Assembly: GCA_949745795.1 (NCBI GenBank)
Contig: CATKAZ010000112.1
Span: forward strand, 1-55,598
Source of the DNA: an uncultured Oscillospiraceae bacterium
GTDB taxonomy: Bacteria > Bacillota > Clostridia > Oscillospirales > Ruminococcaceae
Length of the DNA stretch: 55,598 bases
Direction: 5' to 3'
A model generated the notes under the pieces. That model ran no database searches. It was not told where the DNA came from and saw nothing but the letters and a program-made list of their open reading frames with translations. Made by a program: the position numbers and the translations under genes. This document shows, one piece after another, positions 18,636-29,000 of the stretch. Within the stretch, counting starts at the first letter, position 1; each line of letters opens with the position of its first letter.

Positions 18636-18687
18636 GTAAATATTATACAAAATTTCAAAATATTACAGATATTTTTTTGATATTCTA

Positions 18688-18716
18688 TTGACTGTTAAAT
18701 CATATAATATTATAAT
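18688..18716 (+). promoter_or_regulatory. Promoter of glgA
   Basis: TTGACT (18688-18693), 17 bp, TATAAT (18711-18716), about 45 bp before the ATG at 18762. Confidence 0.78.
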
Positions 18717-18761
18717 AGAAATAGAAACCTCGGCTAAAAATAAAGAGGAGGAATATTTAAT

Positions 18762-20210
18762 ATGAAAAAAATTTTATTTGCAGCATCTGAATGTGTGCCT
18801 TTTATTAAAACCGGCGGACTCGCAGACGTTGTAGGCGCACTTCCTAAAATGTTTAACAAAAACGAATTTGATGTAAGAGTTATTTTGCCCAGTTATACAT
18901 GTATCCCATGGGAATTCAGAAGTAACTTTAAATACGTCCACCATTTTTACATGGACATGGGACAGCTGAATTTTCGGCCACATGTAGGTATAATGCAATA
19001 CGAATACGATGGCATAACATATTACTTTGTGGATAATGAAGACTATTTTAAAAATGAAACTCCTTATGGATCAACACTATATGATATTGAAAAGTTTATA
19101 TTCTTTTCAAAAGCAGTATTGGCAATTATGCCTGTGATTGATTTTAAACCTGATATTATTCACTGTCATGACTGGCAAACAGGATTGATTCCTGTCTTTT
19201 TGAAAACTCTTTATAAAGATAATCCTTTCTACTGGGGAACAAAAACAGTTATGACTATTCATAATCTTAAATTCCAAGGCATATGGGATATTAAAACTTT
19301 TAAGAAATTTACTGATCTTCCTGACAATATTTTTACTCCTGATAAATTAGAATTTAAAAAAGATGCAAATATGTTAAAAGGCGGTCTAGTCTACGCAGAT
19401 TACATTACAACCGTAAGCAATACTTATGCATACGAAATACAAACTCCTTATTATGGTGAAGGACTTGACGGTCTGTTGCGTGCAAGACACCTGCAGCTCA
19501 GAGGTATTCTGAACGGCATTGATTACAATGTTTATAATCCCGAAACAGATAATAAGATTTTTGAAAAATATAACATTAATAATTTTGCAGCAAAAAAATC
19601 TGAAAATAAGCTTAGACTTCAGGAAGAATTAGGTCTTCCTCAGGATCGTAATAAATTTATGATAGCAATAATTTCACGCCTTACCGATCAGAAAGGTCTT
19701 GACCTTGTCAATAATATGATTGAACGTATTGCAGACGAACACACTCAATTTGTTGTTTTGGGTACCGGTGAAGCAAGATATGAAAATGCATTCAAGCATT
19801 TTCAATGGAAGTATCCTGACAGAGTTTCAGCTAATATTTACTTCTCAGATGAGCGTGCTCATAAAATTTATGCAGCCGCAGACGCTATGCTTGTACCTTC
19901 AAGATTTGAACCATGCGGACTGACACAATTAATTTCCCTAAGATACGGAACAATACCAATTGTAAGAGAAACCGGTGGTCTGAAGGATACTGTTGTCCCT
20001 TACAATGAATTTGAAAATTACGGTACCGGATTTTCATTTACAAATTACAACGCAAATGATATGCTGAATGTTATTAATTATGCAAAATCTGTATACTTTA
20101 ACTACAGAGAAAACTGGAACAGAATTATTAAACGCGGCATGGAATTTGATTTTTCATGGGGCAGTTCTGCACTGCAATATGAAGGAATGTATAAATGGCT
20201 TAGTCAGTAA
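18762..20210 (+). CDS. glgA: Glycogen synthase (ADP-glucose, GT5)
   Basis: 482 residues with the GT5 start KILFAASECVPFIKTGGLADVVGALPK (KTGGL binds ADP-glucose), the FHDWQTGL-like CHDWQTGLIPVFLKTLY block, and the C-terminal nucleotide-binding PSRFEPCGLTQLISLRYGTIPIVRETGGLKDTV. It elongates alpha-1,4-glucan from ADP-glucose. AGGAGG precedes the ATG. The gene is monocistronic here: no glgC, glgD, glgB or glgP adjoins it, which differs from many clostridial glg operons. Confidence 0.96.
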   Translation: MKKILFAASECVPFIKTGGLADVVGALPKMFNKNEFDVRVILPSYTCIPWEFRSNFKYVHHFYMDMGQLNFRPHVGIMQYEYDGITYYFVDNEDYFKNETPYGSTLYDIEKFIFFSKAVLAIMPVIDFKPDIIHCHDWQTGLIPVFLKTLYKDNPFYWGTKTVMTIHNLKFQGIWDIKTFKKFTDLPDNIFTPDKLEFKKDANMLKGGLVYADYITTVSNTYAYEIQTPYYGEGLDGLLRARHLQLRGILNGIDYNVYNPETDNKIFEKYNINNFAAKKSENKLRLQEELGLPQDRNKFMIAIISRLTDQKGLDLVNNMIERIADEHTQFVVLGTGEARYENAFKHFQWKYPDRVSANIYFSDERAHKIYAAADAMLVPSRFEPCGLTQLISLRYGTIPIVRETGGLKDTVVPYNEFENYGTGFSFTNYNANDMLNVINYAKSVYFNYRENWNRIIKRGMEFDFSWGSSALQYEGMYKWLSQ

Positions 20211-20241
20211 AATACTCACAATTTGAGGGATAAATACAAAT

Positions 20242-20270
20242 AAGCGGAGTTTAAAAACTCCGCTTTTTCT
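20242..20270 (+). terminator. Terminator between glgA and the DUF3592 gene
   Basis: The stem AAGCGGAGT / ACTCCGCTT with loop TTAAAA is followed by TTTTCTTTT on the plus strand and could also serve the convergent gene. Confidence 0.85.
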
Positions 20271-20271
20271 T

Positions 20272-20727
20272 TTATTTTGATTTATAAACTATATAAAAAT
20301 ACACTATTAAATAAATAACATAACATAAACCAATAATCACAGCCAATGAAATAGGAAGTTTTTTTAAAGCAGATTTATTTTCCTCTATTTCATAATCTGT
20401 TACCGAAGAATCTGAATTATAGAAAACTGTCAAAGAATCACCTTTAGACAAATGTTTAACTTTATTTGTCCTAAACCACTTTTCTTGCAGAACACCGCTT
20501 TGATCATAGTAAGAATAATATACTCTATAAACTACATATTCCAAATCAGATATATTTTCAAGACGGGTTATAGTTCCGGTAGCCGTAAATGAATTTTCAA
20601 ATATTTTCCTATGCTTTTTACGCTTTACAGCAAGTATAATATACGCAGGAATACCGCCTAAAACAATAACAAGCAAAGCCGTAAAAACAATCACAAAAAT
20701 TATTGCTTTTATGCTGTCATCATTCAT
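20272..20727 (-). CDS. DUF3592-like membrane protein
   Basis: 151 residues: an N-terminal TM segment (AIIFVIVFTALLVIVLGGIPAYIIL), a basic stop (KRKKHRK), a beta-rich domain (TATGTITRLENISDLEYVVYRVYYSYYDQSG...) with GDSLTVFYNSDSS, and a C-terminal TM (ISLAVIIGLCYVIYLIVYFYI). That pattern fits the DUF3592 family, whose role is unknown. It starts 23 nt past the upp stop with GGGAG before the ATG, so it is likely the last gene of the upp transcript. Confidence 0.65.
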   Translation of the reverse strand: MNDDSIKAIIFVIVFTALLVIVLGGIPAYIILAVKRKKHRKIFENSFTATGTITRLENISDLEYVVYRVYYSYYDQSGVLQEKWFRTNKVKHLSKGDSLTVFYNSDSSVTDYEIEENKSALKKLPISLAVIIGLCYVIYLIVYFYIVYKSK

Positions 20728-20750
20728 TTATACATCTCCCGTATTAATTT

Positions 20751-21377
20751 CTATTTAGTACCGAAAATTCTATCCCCTGCATCACCCATACCGGGAACAA
20801 TATACTTATTTTCATTAAGTCCCTGATCCTTAACACCGCAATAAATGTCTATCTCCGGATGAGCGGCTGTAAGACGGTCGATACCTTCCGGAGAAGCTAT
20901 AATGCACATAAATTTAATGTTTTTAACTCCGGCTTTTTTCAATTCGTCAATTGCATAAACCGCGGTATTGCCTGTTGCAAGCATAGGATCAACAATGATT
21001 ACATCTCTTTCGGAAATATCATCAGGAAGCTTACAATAATATTGAACAGCATTATGTTCATCATTTCTGAAAATTCCTATATGTCCTATTTTTGCAGCCG
21101 GCACAAGACTTGTAACACCATCAAGCATACCAAGACCCGCTCTGAGAATAGGTACAAACGCAAGCTTTCTGCCGGAAATAATTTTAGTTTTAGCTACTGC
21201 TACAGGCGTAGCTATTTCTACTTCCTTTAAAGGAAGATCTCTTGTTGCTTCATAACAGATAAGCATAGCCGTTTCTGAAGTCAGTTCTCTGAATTCTTTT
21301 ACACCTGTATTTTTATCTCTCAATAATGAAATTTTATGCTGAATCAACGGATGTTCTATTAAATGCAGTCCTGCCAT
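20751..21377 (-). CDS. upp: Uracil phosphoribosyltransferase
   Basis: The 208-residue enzyme makes UMP from uracil and PRPP. Recognisable blocks are [25 protein letters not shown], the PRPP loop [14 protein letters not shown] and the C-terminal [16 protein letters not shown] uracil-binding flap. AAAGGAG precedes the ATG. It follows rpiB by 21 nt; rpiB-upp adjacency is common in Firmicutes, and both enzymes deal with ribose-phosphate metabolism. Confidence 0.97.
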   Translation of the reverse strand: MAGLHLIEHPLIQHKISLLRDKNTGVKEFRELTSETAMLICYEATRDLPLKEVEIATPVAVAKTKIISGRKLAFVPILRAGLGMLDGVTSLVPAAKIGHIGIFRNDEHNAVQYYCKLPDDISERDVIIVDPMLATGNTAVYAIDELKKAGVKNIKFMCIIASPEGIDRLTAAHPEIDIYCGVKDQGLNENKYIVPGMGDAGDRIFGTK

Positions 21378-21398
21378 AATCGGTCACTCCTTTTATTT

Positions 21399-21833
21399 TT
21401 ATTTATTCTCCATGTTACTAATTAAATCAATTCTTCTCTGATGACGTCCGCCCTCGAATTCTGTTTCCAAAAAAACATCTACAAGTTCCAAAGCAAGTCC
21501 TATACCAATTGTTCTTGCACCCATACACATAATATTTGCATCATTATGCAGTCTTGTATATTTAGCTGAAAAATAATCGGAACATAAAGCTGCACGTACA
21601 CCATGTATCTTATTTGCCGCTATGGACATTCCGATTCCGGTTCCGCATATAAGAATACCTTTATCACATTTTTTGTTTATAACATTTTCAGCAACTTCTT
21701 CTGCAATTAACGGATAATCACATGATTCCCCGTTGCAGCCCAAATCCATAATTTCATAACCTTTTTCAGTCAAGTGATTTATTACTTCCCGTTTAAATTC
21801 ATAACCTGCATGATCACAGCCGATAGCTATCAT
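21399..21833 (-). CDS. rpiB: Ribose-5-phosphate isomerase B
   Basis: 144 residues with the RpiB pattern: MIAIGCDHAGYEFK, the catalytic Cys region NKKCDKGILICGTGIGMSIAANK, and RAALCSDYFSAKYTRLHNDANIMCMGARTIG. It interconverts ribose-5-phosphate and ribulose-5-phosphate. The ATG at 21833 is preferred because GGAG sits 6 nt before it; the longer frame starts at a TTG that overlaps this ribosome site. Confidence 0.95.
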   Translation of the reverse strand: MIAIGCDHAGYEFKREVINHLTEKGYEIMDLGCNGESCDYPLIAEEVAENVINKKCDKGILICGTGIGMSIAANKIHGVRAALCSDYFSAKYTRLHNDANIMCMGARTIGIGLALELVDVFLETEFEGGRHQRRIDLISNMENK

Positions 21834-21889
21834 TTCATTCTCCAATCCGCCGCTGTTTCAAGCGGCAACATTTTATAAAACATAGTAAG

Positions 21890-21918
21890 ATTATATCACA
21901 GAATACTATTAAAATCAA
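21890..21918 (-). promoter_or_regulatory. Promoter of rpiB-upp
   Basis: TTGATT (21918-21913), 17 bp, TATAAT (21895-21890), with TGA before the -10. It overlaps the tsaB stop codon, so rpiB-upp can be expressed apart from the tsa genes. A GC-rich hairpin GCCGC / GCGGC lies in the short leader near 21866-21850. Confidence 0.7.
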
Positions 21919-22604
21919 CTGTGACAAGACTTAATTAAATCTTTTTCAGCCTTTACTAACTGCAAATAGCTCGCTTCAATTTCATCAGCAGTCTGGGGAG
22001 TATGATTTAAGGCCGCAATACATATTCCGCTTCCGCTTTGAAGTCTCAAATGAACAGAAGACAAAATATACTTTTCATTTTTAAACTCATTAACAAATAT
22101 GTCGGCACCGTCTCCTGTTATCATAACCGAATCATTGAGTTCACTGAGAATACCATTAAGTTGGGACATTGAAATAATTTTTTCATCAGCATCTCTGACA
22201 AGATTATTATTTTCAGTCCTGAACAAAGCTGTATAAACAAGGTCTTTTCTGGCTTTCATAACGGGACATATATATCCTCTGAATCCGCAGTTATAAGCCA
22301 GTCCTTCAAGAGATGACACTGCATAGCACGGTATATCAAGTGCAAAAGACATTGCCTTAACAGCCGCTATGCCTATTCGGATACCGGTATACGAACCCGG
22401 ACCGGCAGATACGGCTATATCTGTAAGCTGTGAAAGTTCTTTGCCGCAGTCGCTAATAATCTTTTTTACCATCGGCAAAATAACCTGAGAATGAGTTTTG
22501 GAAGTATAGACAGAAGTCTGCCCAAGCATTATTCCGTCCTCATACAGAGCTGCGGACGCAGTTTTTCCGGATGTATCAATTCCCAGCATCAACAAAGCGT
22601 TCAT
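21915..22604 (-). CDS. tsaB: tRNA t6A synthesis protein TsaB
   Basis: 229 residues of the ASKHA fold: LGIDTSGKTASAALYEDG, TKTHSQVILPMVKKII and SAGPGSYTGIRIGIAAVKAM are typical of TsaB, the scaffold partner of TsaD in t6A37 tRNA modification. It overlaps tsaE by 29 nt. The start is uncertain: the ATG at 22604 is almost on top of its GGGAG, while a TTG at 22595 or the ATG at 22589 (MLGIDTS, the usual family start) have more normal spacing. Confidence 0.93.
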   Translation of the reverse strand: MNALLMLGIDTSGKTASAALYEDGIMLGQTSVYTSKTHSQVILPMVKKIISDCGKELSQLTDIAVSAGPGSYTGIRIGIAAVKAMSFALDIPCYAVSSLEGLAYNCGFRGYICPVMKARKDLVYTALFRTENNNLVRDADEKIISMSQLNGILSELNDSVMITGDGADIFVNEFKNEKYILSSVHLRLQSGSGICIAALNHTPQTADEIEASYLQLVKAEKDLIKSCHS

Positions 22605-23016
22605 CTCCCTTCACATTTATTTTTCTTATGTTTTCGTCAACACGTTCAATATCAATAAATATTGTATTTTCAGGCAATTCATCGGCTATATTTTCCGACC
22701 ATTCAATTGCAAATACGCTTTCCTCTATAGGATAGTCATAGAAACCGGTAGTTTCCAAATCATCTGCACTCATAATACGATACATATCAAAATGATAAAG
22801 ACAAATCTTTTCTCCTCTGTACTCATTGACCAGTGAAAATGTCGGTGAAATTACGTTATCCTCCAGTCCCATTCCAATTGCCAAACCTCTGGTAAACGTA
22901 GTTTTGCCTGCACCCAATCCACCCGTATAAGCGATAATATCACCTTTTTTTAACATTCTTCCTATTTGTACGGCAAATTCAATAGTCTCTTCCGCACTGA
23001 ACGTTGTTTTTTTCAT
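22576..23016 (-). CDS. tsaE: tRNA t6A synthesis ATPase TsaE
   Basis: 146 residues with the P-loop GGLGAGKTTFTRGLA, SPTFSLVNEYRG and HFDMYRI, ending in an AIEWSENI block: the TsaE pattern. It powers the TsaBDE complex in t6A formation. AAAGGAAG precedes the ATG and the gene overlaps tsaB, so they are translated together. Confidence 0.95.
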   Translation of the reverse strand: MKKTTFSAEETIEFAVQIGRMLKKGDIIAYTGGLGAGKTTFTRGLAIGMGLEDNVISPTFSLVNEYRGEKICLYHFDMYRIMSADDLETTGFYDYPIEESVFAIEWSENIADELPENTIFIDIERVDENIRKINVKGDERFVDAGN

Positions 23017-23038
23017 TTATATCTTCCTTTATACGTTT

Positions 23039-23203
23039 TCAGATTAACAAACGGCAAATATGATAAATCATATAAATCATAACAAGAATTACAAGTACAA
23101 TAACAAATCTTTTAAAAAATAATTCATTTTTATCAGATTTATTTTCTTCAGTCTTTTCCAACTCATCTGAATTAACTTCCGTTTTTTCTTCTTCACTAAT
23201 CAT
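23039..23203 (-). CDS. Small single-TM protein between fhs and tsaE
   Basis: 54 residues: an acidic, Glu/Lys-rich N-terminus and one C-terminal transmembrane helix (FVIVLVILVMIYMIYHICRLL). I do not recognise it. The ATG at 23203 overlaps the end of fhs (stop TGA at 23207-23205 followed by ATATG), with AGGA about 10 nt before; a longer GTG frame to 23239 would lie inside fhs. Its topology suggests a tail-anchored protein. Confidence 0.5.
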   Translation of the reverse strand: MISEEEKTEVNSDELEKTEENKSDKNELFFKRFVIVLVILVMIYMIYHICRLLI

Positions 23204-23204
23204 A

Positions 23205-24875
23205 TCAAAACAATCCTGTAATATTTCCGTTTTTGTCACAGTCGATATTCAAAGCTGCCGGTTTTTTGGGAAGTCCCGGCATTGTCATAATATCACCTGT
23301 AAGAGCTACCACAAATCCGGCGCCTGACGATAATTTTAAATCACGCACAGTAATCTTAAAGTTTTCGGGTTTTCCAAGTTTAGCAGGATCATCAGATAAT
23401 GAATACTGCGTTTTAGCAACACAAACAGGAATATTATCATATCCCAAACTGATAATTTCTCTTAAATCCTTCTCTGCTTTTGCAGTAAAATTAACACCGT
23501 CCGCCCGGTAAATCTCTTTTGCGATTATATCAAGCTTTTCTTTTATAGAAAGCTTTTCATCATAAATAGGTTTAAATTCAGATTTTTGACTTTCAATTGT
23601 CTGACATACCTTATCTGCAAGATCCTTTCCGCCTTCTCCGCCCTTGGCAAATATTTCTGTCATGGAAACCTTTACTCCCATATCGTTACAAAAATCCTCT
23701 ATAATTTTAACTTCAGCATCTGTATCGGTATAAAAACGATTTATAGCTACAACAACGGGTACTCCGAACTTCTGCATGTTTTCAATATGCACTTTAAGAT
23801 TTATAATTCCGTTTTTAAGTGCCTGAGTATTTTCAACCTGTAAATCAGATTTTTCTACTCCGCCGTTATATTTTAAAGCACGTATTGTAGCAACCAGCAC
23901 TACACAATTCGGTTTCAGACCTGAAAAACGGCATTTAATATCAAAAAATTTTTCAGCGCCCAGGTCAGAACCGAATCCGGCTTCTGTTATACAGTAGTCC
24001 CCCAGCTTCAAAGCAAGCTTAGTGGCTCTAACGGAATTACACCCATGAGCAATATTCGCAAAAGGTCCTCCATGAATAAAAGCAGGGGTATTTTCCAGAG
24101 TTTGTACAAGGTTAGGTTTAAGAGCATCCTTAAGCAGAGCAGTCATAGCTCCCTGAATATTTAAATCGCCGGCATACACAGGCTCACCGGAATAATTATA
24201 TCCAATCAAAATATTACTGATTCTCTTTTTCAAATCCTCAATATCGGCAGCAAGACAAAGTATAGCCATAATTTCTGAAGCTACTGTAATTTGAAAACTG
24301 TCCTCTCTTGGAATTCCGTTTATTTTACCGCCCATACCGATTACAATATTTCTCAGAGCACGGTCATTCATATCAAGACATCTCTTAAAAAGGATTCTTC
24401 TTTGATCTATTTGCAGTTCATTCCCCTGCTGCATATGGTTGTCAATTGCTGCACATAAAAGATTATTTGCAGCTGTAATTGCATGCATATCACCCGTAAA
24501 ATGCAGGTTTATATCTTCCATAGGAACAACTTGAGAATAACCGCCTCCTGCTGCTCCGCCCTTTATACCGAAAACCGGCCCCAAAGAAGGCTCTCTCAAT
24601 GCCAATACGGCATTTCTGCCTGTTTTATTCATTGCCTGCGCCAAACCAACACTGACAGTTGTTTTGCCTTCTCCAGCCGGAGTAGGATTAATAGCAGTAA
24701 CAAGTATAAGCTTACCGTCTTTTTTGTCTGCCAATTTAGTATATAGCTGCTCCGAAAGCTTAGCCTTATATTTTCCATAGAGTTCCACGTCATCCGAATC
24801 AATTCCCAAATTCTGAGCTATATCCATAATCGGCTTCATTTGTGCCTTGTGGGCAATTTCGATATCACTTAACAT
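23205..24875 (-). CDS. fhs: Formate-tetrahydrofolate ligase
   Basis: 556 residues with [23 protein letters not shown] at the N-terminus, the nucleotide loop [21 protein letters not shown], and [21 protein letters not shown]. The enzyme makes 10-formyl-THF from formate and ATP, feeding purine and Met-tRNA formylation, and is part of the acetogenic methyl branch. No other Wood-Ljungdahl gene is in the window, so a C1-assimilation role is more likely than acetogenesis. Translation control may involve the hairpin between its Shine-Dalgarno and start codon. Confidence 0.97.
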   Translation of the reverse strand: MLSDIEIAHKAQMKPIMDIAQNLGIDSDDVELYGKYKAKLSEQLYTKLADKKDGKLILVTAINPTPAGEGKTTVSVGLAQAMNKTGRNAVLALREPSLGPVFGIKGGAAGGGYSQVVPMEDINLHFTGDMHAITAANNLLCAAIDNHMQQGNELQIDQRRILFKRCLDMNDRALRNIVIGMGGKINGIPREDSFQITVASEIMAILCLAADIEDLKKRISNILIGYNYSGEPVYAGDLNIQGAMTALLKDALKPNLVQTLENTPAFIHGGPFANIAHGCNSVRATKLALKLGDYCITEAGFGSDLGAEKFFDIKCRFSGLKPNCVVLVATIRALKYNGGVEKSDLQVENTQALKNGIINLKVHIENMQKFGVPVVVAINRFYTDTDAEVKIIEDFCNDMGVKVSMTEIFAKGGEGGKDLADKVCQTIESQKSEFKPIYDEKLSIKEKLDIIAKEIYRADGVNFTAKAEKDLREIISLGYDNIPVCVAKTQYSLSDDPAKLGKPENFKITVRDLKLSSGAGFVVALTGDIMTMPGLPKKPAALNIDCDKNGNITGLF

Positions 24876-24920
24876 AACCGTATCATCATTATCAGTCCGG
24901 CTGACAATGATTCTCCCTTC
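24876..24920 (-). promoter_or_regulatory. fhs ribosome site separated from start codon by a hairpin
   Basis: On the minus strand GAAGGGAG (24920-24913) is followed by an 11-bp hairpin, arms ATCATTGTCAG (24911-24901) and CTGATAATGAT (24895-24885) with one G-U pair and a 5-nt loop, then 9 nt and the ATG. Without the hairpin the spacing would be about 37 nt; with it folded the effective spacing is about 10 nt. Confidence 0.6.
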
Positions 24921-24942
24921 ATTTTTTATAAAATATAATTTT

Positions 24943-24971
24943 ATTATAACATTTTATCCTATGAAATGCAA
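24943..24971 (-). promoter_or_regulatory. Promoter of fhs
   Basis: TTGCAT (24971-24966), 17 bp, TATAAT (24948-24943) on the minus strand. It follows directly after the terminator of the upstream DUF368 gene. Confidence 0.7.
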
Positions 24972-24973
24972 GT

Positions 24974-25000
24974 AAAAGGGACGCATTAAGCGTCCCTTTT
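24974..25000 (-). terminator. Terminator of the DUF368 gene
   Basis: The 11-bp stem AAAAGGGACGC / GCGTCCCTTTT has a 5-nt loop and lies 18 nt past the DUF368 stop. Confidence 0.85.
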
Positions 25001-25018
25001 ATTCAATTATTCTTAAAT

Positions 25019-25963
25019 TTATTCACTTTTTTCAGTTGACAGCATTTTATTTTTACTTCCGGAAAAATGTTTAATTAATTGAAGTCCTCCGATTACCGCA
25101 CCGCCAATTAAGAAAAACACAATACTAAATGAATTAAAAGTCATCGCATCTTTCGGGGTATCAAGTGATTCAGGTCCCTTTATCACTGCAAAAAGCGAAC
25201 CTATCATAAGTCCGATAATGGCATAAACGGTTTGTGAATGAAAATGCTCCAATGCCGCTTTGACAAGTTTAATTATCACAACAATTCCAATTAGTATACC
25301 AATTCCCATCGCAATTACTATAGGTAACCCTTTAAAGTTAAAATGAAGCAAATCTTTAATTGAATTCATTACCGGCATATATATACCGAAAATCAAAAGC
25401 ATAGTAGAACCTGATATACCCGGAAGAACCATTGCCGAAATTGCTATCATACCTACAAACGCTATATAAAGAAGCTGTATAAAATTAACCGACCCGCCTG
25501 AAACCATTCCTCCATCTGACGGATTAGCCATGGTTATAAAAGCTACAAGCGCCACACCAAGCAAAAGAAAAATTGCATTGTAAAACTTTTTAAGTGATTC
25601 TCTTTCTTCATAAGCAATCAAAGGAATTGAAAAAACAATAAATCCTATAAATAATGAGCTTACTTGATATATATGTGATTCAAATACACTTGTCAAAATT
25701 AATACTGCCGCAACAAATCCCACGATCCATCCAATTCCGAGTCTTAAAAGAAACTTAACAGATTTTTTTATGTTATTTTTCCTTTCAAGCTTGTCTCCCT
25801 TAGCAGTTATAAACGAATTAAGTGAATTTATAAATTCTTCATAATATCCCAAAAGATAAGCTATCGTACCTCCGGACACTCCGGGTACACTGTCTGCAAG
25901 AGCCATTAGCAGTCCGCAAATATATATCATTGTTTTTACAGTTACTTTATAAAAAAGCAACAT
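25019..25963 (-). CDS. DUF368 membrane protein (polyprenyl-phosphate transporter family)
   Basis: 314 residues with about eight TM segments and the DUF368 signature ADSVPGVSGGTIAYLLGYYEEFI plus its inverted repeat MVLPGISGSTMLLIFGIY. Members of this family (PopT) recycle undecaprenyl phosphate across the membrane in several bacteria. The ATG at 25963 lies only 1-2 nt after AAAGGAG, closer than usual; a TTG at 25960 or a later start is possible. It has its own promoter and terminator. Confidence 0.88.
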   Translation of the reverse strand: MLLFYKVTVKTMIYICGLLMALADSVPGVSGGTIAYLLGYYEEFINSLNSFITAKGDKLERKNNIKKSVKFLLRLGIGWIVGFVAAVLILTSVFESHIYQVSSLFIGFIVFSIPLIAYEERESLKKFYNAIFLLLGVALVAFITMANPSDGGMVSGGSVNFIQLLYIAFVGMIAISAMVLPGISGSTMLLIFGIYMPVMNSIKDLLHFNFKGLPIVIAMGIGILIGIVVIIKLVKAALEHFHSQTVYAIIGLMIGSLFAVIKGPESLDTPKDAMTFNSFSIVFFLIGGAVIGGLQLIKHFSGSKNKMLSTEKSE

Positions 25964-25984
25964 TCTCCTTTCTTTTTTACAAAT

Positions 25985-26013
25985 ATTATATCATATGCTA
26001 AAATTCAAGTCAA
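25985..26013 (-). promoter_or_regulatory. Promoter of the DUF368 gene
   Basis: TTGACT (26013-26008), 17 bp, TATAAT (25990-25985) with TGA before the -10. It lies just after the rpoC terminator. Confidence 0.75.
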
Positions 26014-26033
26014 TCACTTTACAATAATTTTAC

Positions 26034-26064
26034 AAAAACAGCGAAAAGTTAAACTTTTCGCTGT
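26034..26064 (-). terminator. Terminator of rpoB-rpoC
   Basis: The stem CAGCGAAAAG / CTTTTCGCTG with a T run on the minus strand lies just past the rpoC stop. Confidence 0.85.
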
Positions 26065-26072
26065 AGTTCTTA

Positions 26073-29000
26073 TTAAACATTAGGTATTGCCACAGTAGGT
26101 GAAGGAGCTGCAGAATGTTGTTCTGAACCATATCCCTCATTTCTGACAATTGATACCTTGTTATAAATATCCATGCCTGTACCGGCAGGAATAAGTTTAC
26201 CAATAATAACATTTTCCTTAAGTCCGAGGAGCTTATCACTTTTACCTCTGATAGCAGCATCAGTAAGAGCTTTGGTTGTTTCCTGGAATGAAGCAGCTGA
26301 CAAGAAACTGTCAGAACTTGAAGAAGCCTTGGTAATACCCTGAAGTACAGGCAGAACCGTAACATATTCAAGATTTTCTTCTCCGTTTTCCATTCTTCCT
26401 CTAATTGAATTATTAATAGAATCAATTTCCTTCTTATCAACCAATGCACCGGGAAGCAGATAACTGCTGCCAGATTCATCAACCTTAATTTTTCTAAGCA
26501 TCTGACGAACGATAACTTCTATATGCTTATCATTGATATCAACACCCTGTAAACGGTAAACCTTCTGAACTTCATGAATAATATAGTTCTGAACTGCCTG
26601 AACACCGAGAATATTAAGAATATCAGCAGGATAAACGTTACCTTCGGTAAGCTTTGTACCTTTTTCTATAACTTCATTTTCCTTTACTCTGATCTTGAAG
26701 TTATAAGGTACCATATAAGTTTCAGATTCATTTGTTTCGTGATTTGTAACAATAACATTTCTGGTTGTTTTGATTTCCTCAATATGAATAACACCATCAA
26801 TTTTAGAAAGTATAGCTGCGTTCTTAGGACGTCTTGCTTCAAACAATTCTTCGACACGAGGAAGACCCTGTGTAATATCTTCCGCAGATGCAATACCACC
26901 CGTATGGAATGTTCTCATAGTAAGCTGTGTACCCGGTTCACCGATAGACTGTGCGGCAATGATACCGACAGCTTCACCAACAGCAACAAGATTACCGTTT
27001 GCAAGGTTAGCACCGTAACATTTTGCACATACACCATGCTTAGATTTACAGTGAAGTACAGAGCGAATTTTAATTCTTTCAACACCGGATTCACATACTC
27101 TTTTTGCGTCGGATTCAGTCATAAGCTTATCCTTAGACATAATTATGTCACCGCTAGCAGGATCTCTTAAATCGTCAACAAGATATCTGCCTGACAGTCT
27201 TTCGATCAGAGGTTCGATAATTTCATTTCCGTTTCTGATCTCATATACTTCAATGCCATCTACTGCATGACAGTCATGCTCAGTAATAATTACATCCTGT
27301 GAAACATCAACAAGACGTCTTGTAAGGTATCCGGAATCGGCAGTACGCAAAGCAGTATCTGCAAGACCTTTTCTCGCACCACGTGAAGAAATAAAGTATT
27401 CCAAAATATTCAATCCTTCACGATAGTTAGCTCTGATAGGAATTTCAATTGTAGTACCGGATGTATTGGCAATAAGACCACGCATACCGGCAAGCTGTCT
27501 GATCTGATTTATACTACCACGGGCACCGGAATCAGCCATCATGAAAATAGGATTATATTTATCAAGTCCTGTTTTCAGTGCTGTTGTAACATCGTCAGTG
27601 GCTTTATTCCACACATCAATTACTTTCTTTGACTTTTCTTCCGATGAAATATAACCATAATCATACTGTCTTGTTATTACATCAATTTTCTTGTCAGCTT
27701 CAGCAAGAATATCTTTTTTCTGCGGAGGAATTGTAGCGTCACAAACGGCAACGGTAATAGATGCCTTTGTTGAATACTTAAAGCCCAATGCTTTTATTTT
27801 ATCAAGTACCTCTGAAGTCGTTGTTGTACCATGAATTCTAATACATCTTTCTATGATATTTGAAAGCTGTTTCTTGCCTACGAGAAAAGCAACTTCAAGA
27901 TCAAATTGCTTTTCAGAATTAGTTCTGTCTACATATCCGAGATTCTGCGGAATACTTTCATTGAATATCAAGCGTCCAACTGTACAGTCTATAATTTTGG
28001 AAACTGTCTTATCACCGATATCCTTTGTAATTCTCACCTTAATTGCCGCATGCAGAGTAACGTCTTGTTCATGATAAGCCATAAGAGCTTCATTAACATC
28101 TCTGAAAACCTTGCCCTCGCCCTTTTCACCGTCCTTCTGCATTGTAAGATAATAAGAACCAAGTACCATATCCTGTGAAGGTACGGCAACAGGACAACCG
28201 TCTGAAGGCTTTAACAGATTATTTGCCGCAAGCATAAGAAAACGTGCTTCCGCCTGTGCTTCTGCGGATAGAGGAAGATGTACCGCCATCTGGTCGCCGT
28301 CAAAGTCAGCATTAAATGCCGTACAAACTAACGGATGAAGTTTAATTGCACGTCCCTCTACCAAAACAGGTTCAAAAGCCTGTATACCCAGTCTGTGTAG
28401 CGTGGGGGCACGGTTGAGCATTACCGGATGATCCTTAATTACATTTTCAAGAGCATCCCATACCTCAGTTGAAGCTCTGTCAACCATTTTTCTGGCACTC
28501 TTTATATTAGCAATAATCTTTGTATCTACTAATCTTTTCAGTACAAAAGGCTTAAAAAGCTCCAGTGCCATTTCCTTCGGAAGACCGCACTGATACATTT
28601 TAAGTTCCGGTCCGACTACGATAACCGAACGTCCCGAATAGTCAACACGCTTACCCAAAAGGTTCTGACGGAAACGTCCCTGCTTACCCTTAAGCATATC
28701 AGAAAGTGACTTAAGTGCACGGTTATTAGGACCTGTAACAGGTCTGCCATGACGTCCGTTATCAATAAGAGCGTCAACAGCTTCCTGAAGCATTCTTTTT
28801 TCATTTCTGATAATAATATCAGGAGCTTCAAGCTCAAGCATTCTCTTAAGACGGTTGTTTCTGTTGATTACACGTCTGTAAAGATCATTTAAGTCTGAAG
28901 TAGCATAACGGCCGCCGTCCAGCATAACCATAGGGCGTATATCCGGTGGAATTACCGGAATTACATTAAGCACCATCCATTCCGGTTTATTTCCGGAAAG

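Noticed and set aside
26574..27170. 198-codon plus-strand ORF inside rpoC
   Set aside because: It is antisense to a conserved gene; Cys/Phe/Asn-rich, no ribosome site. The same holds for the other long shadows opposite rpoB, rpoC, yqfD and fhs.
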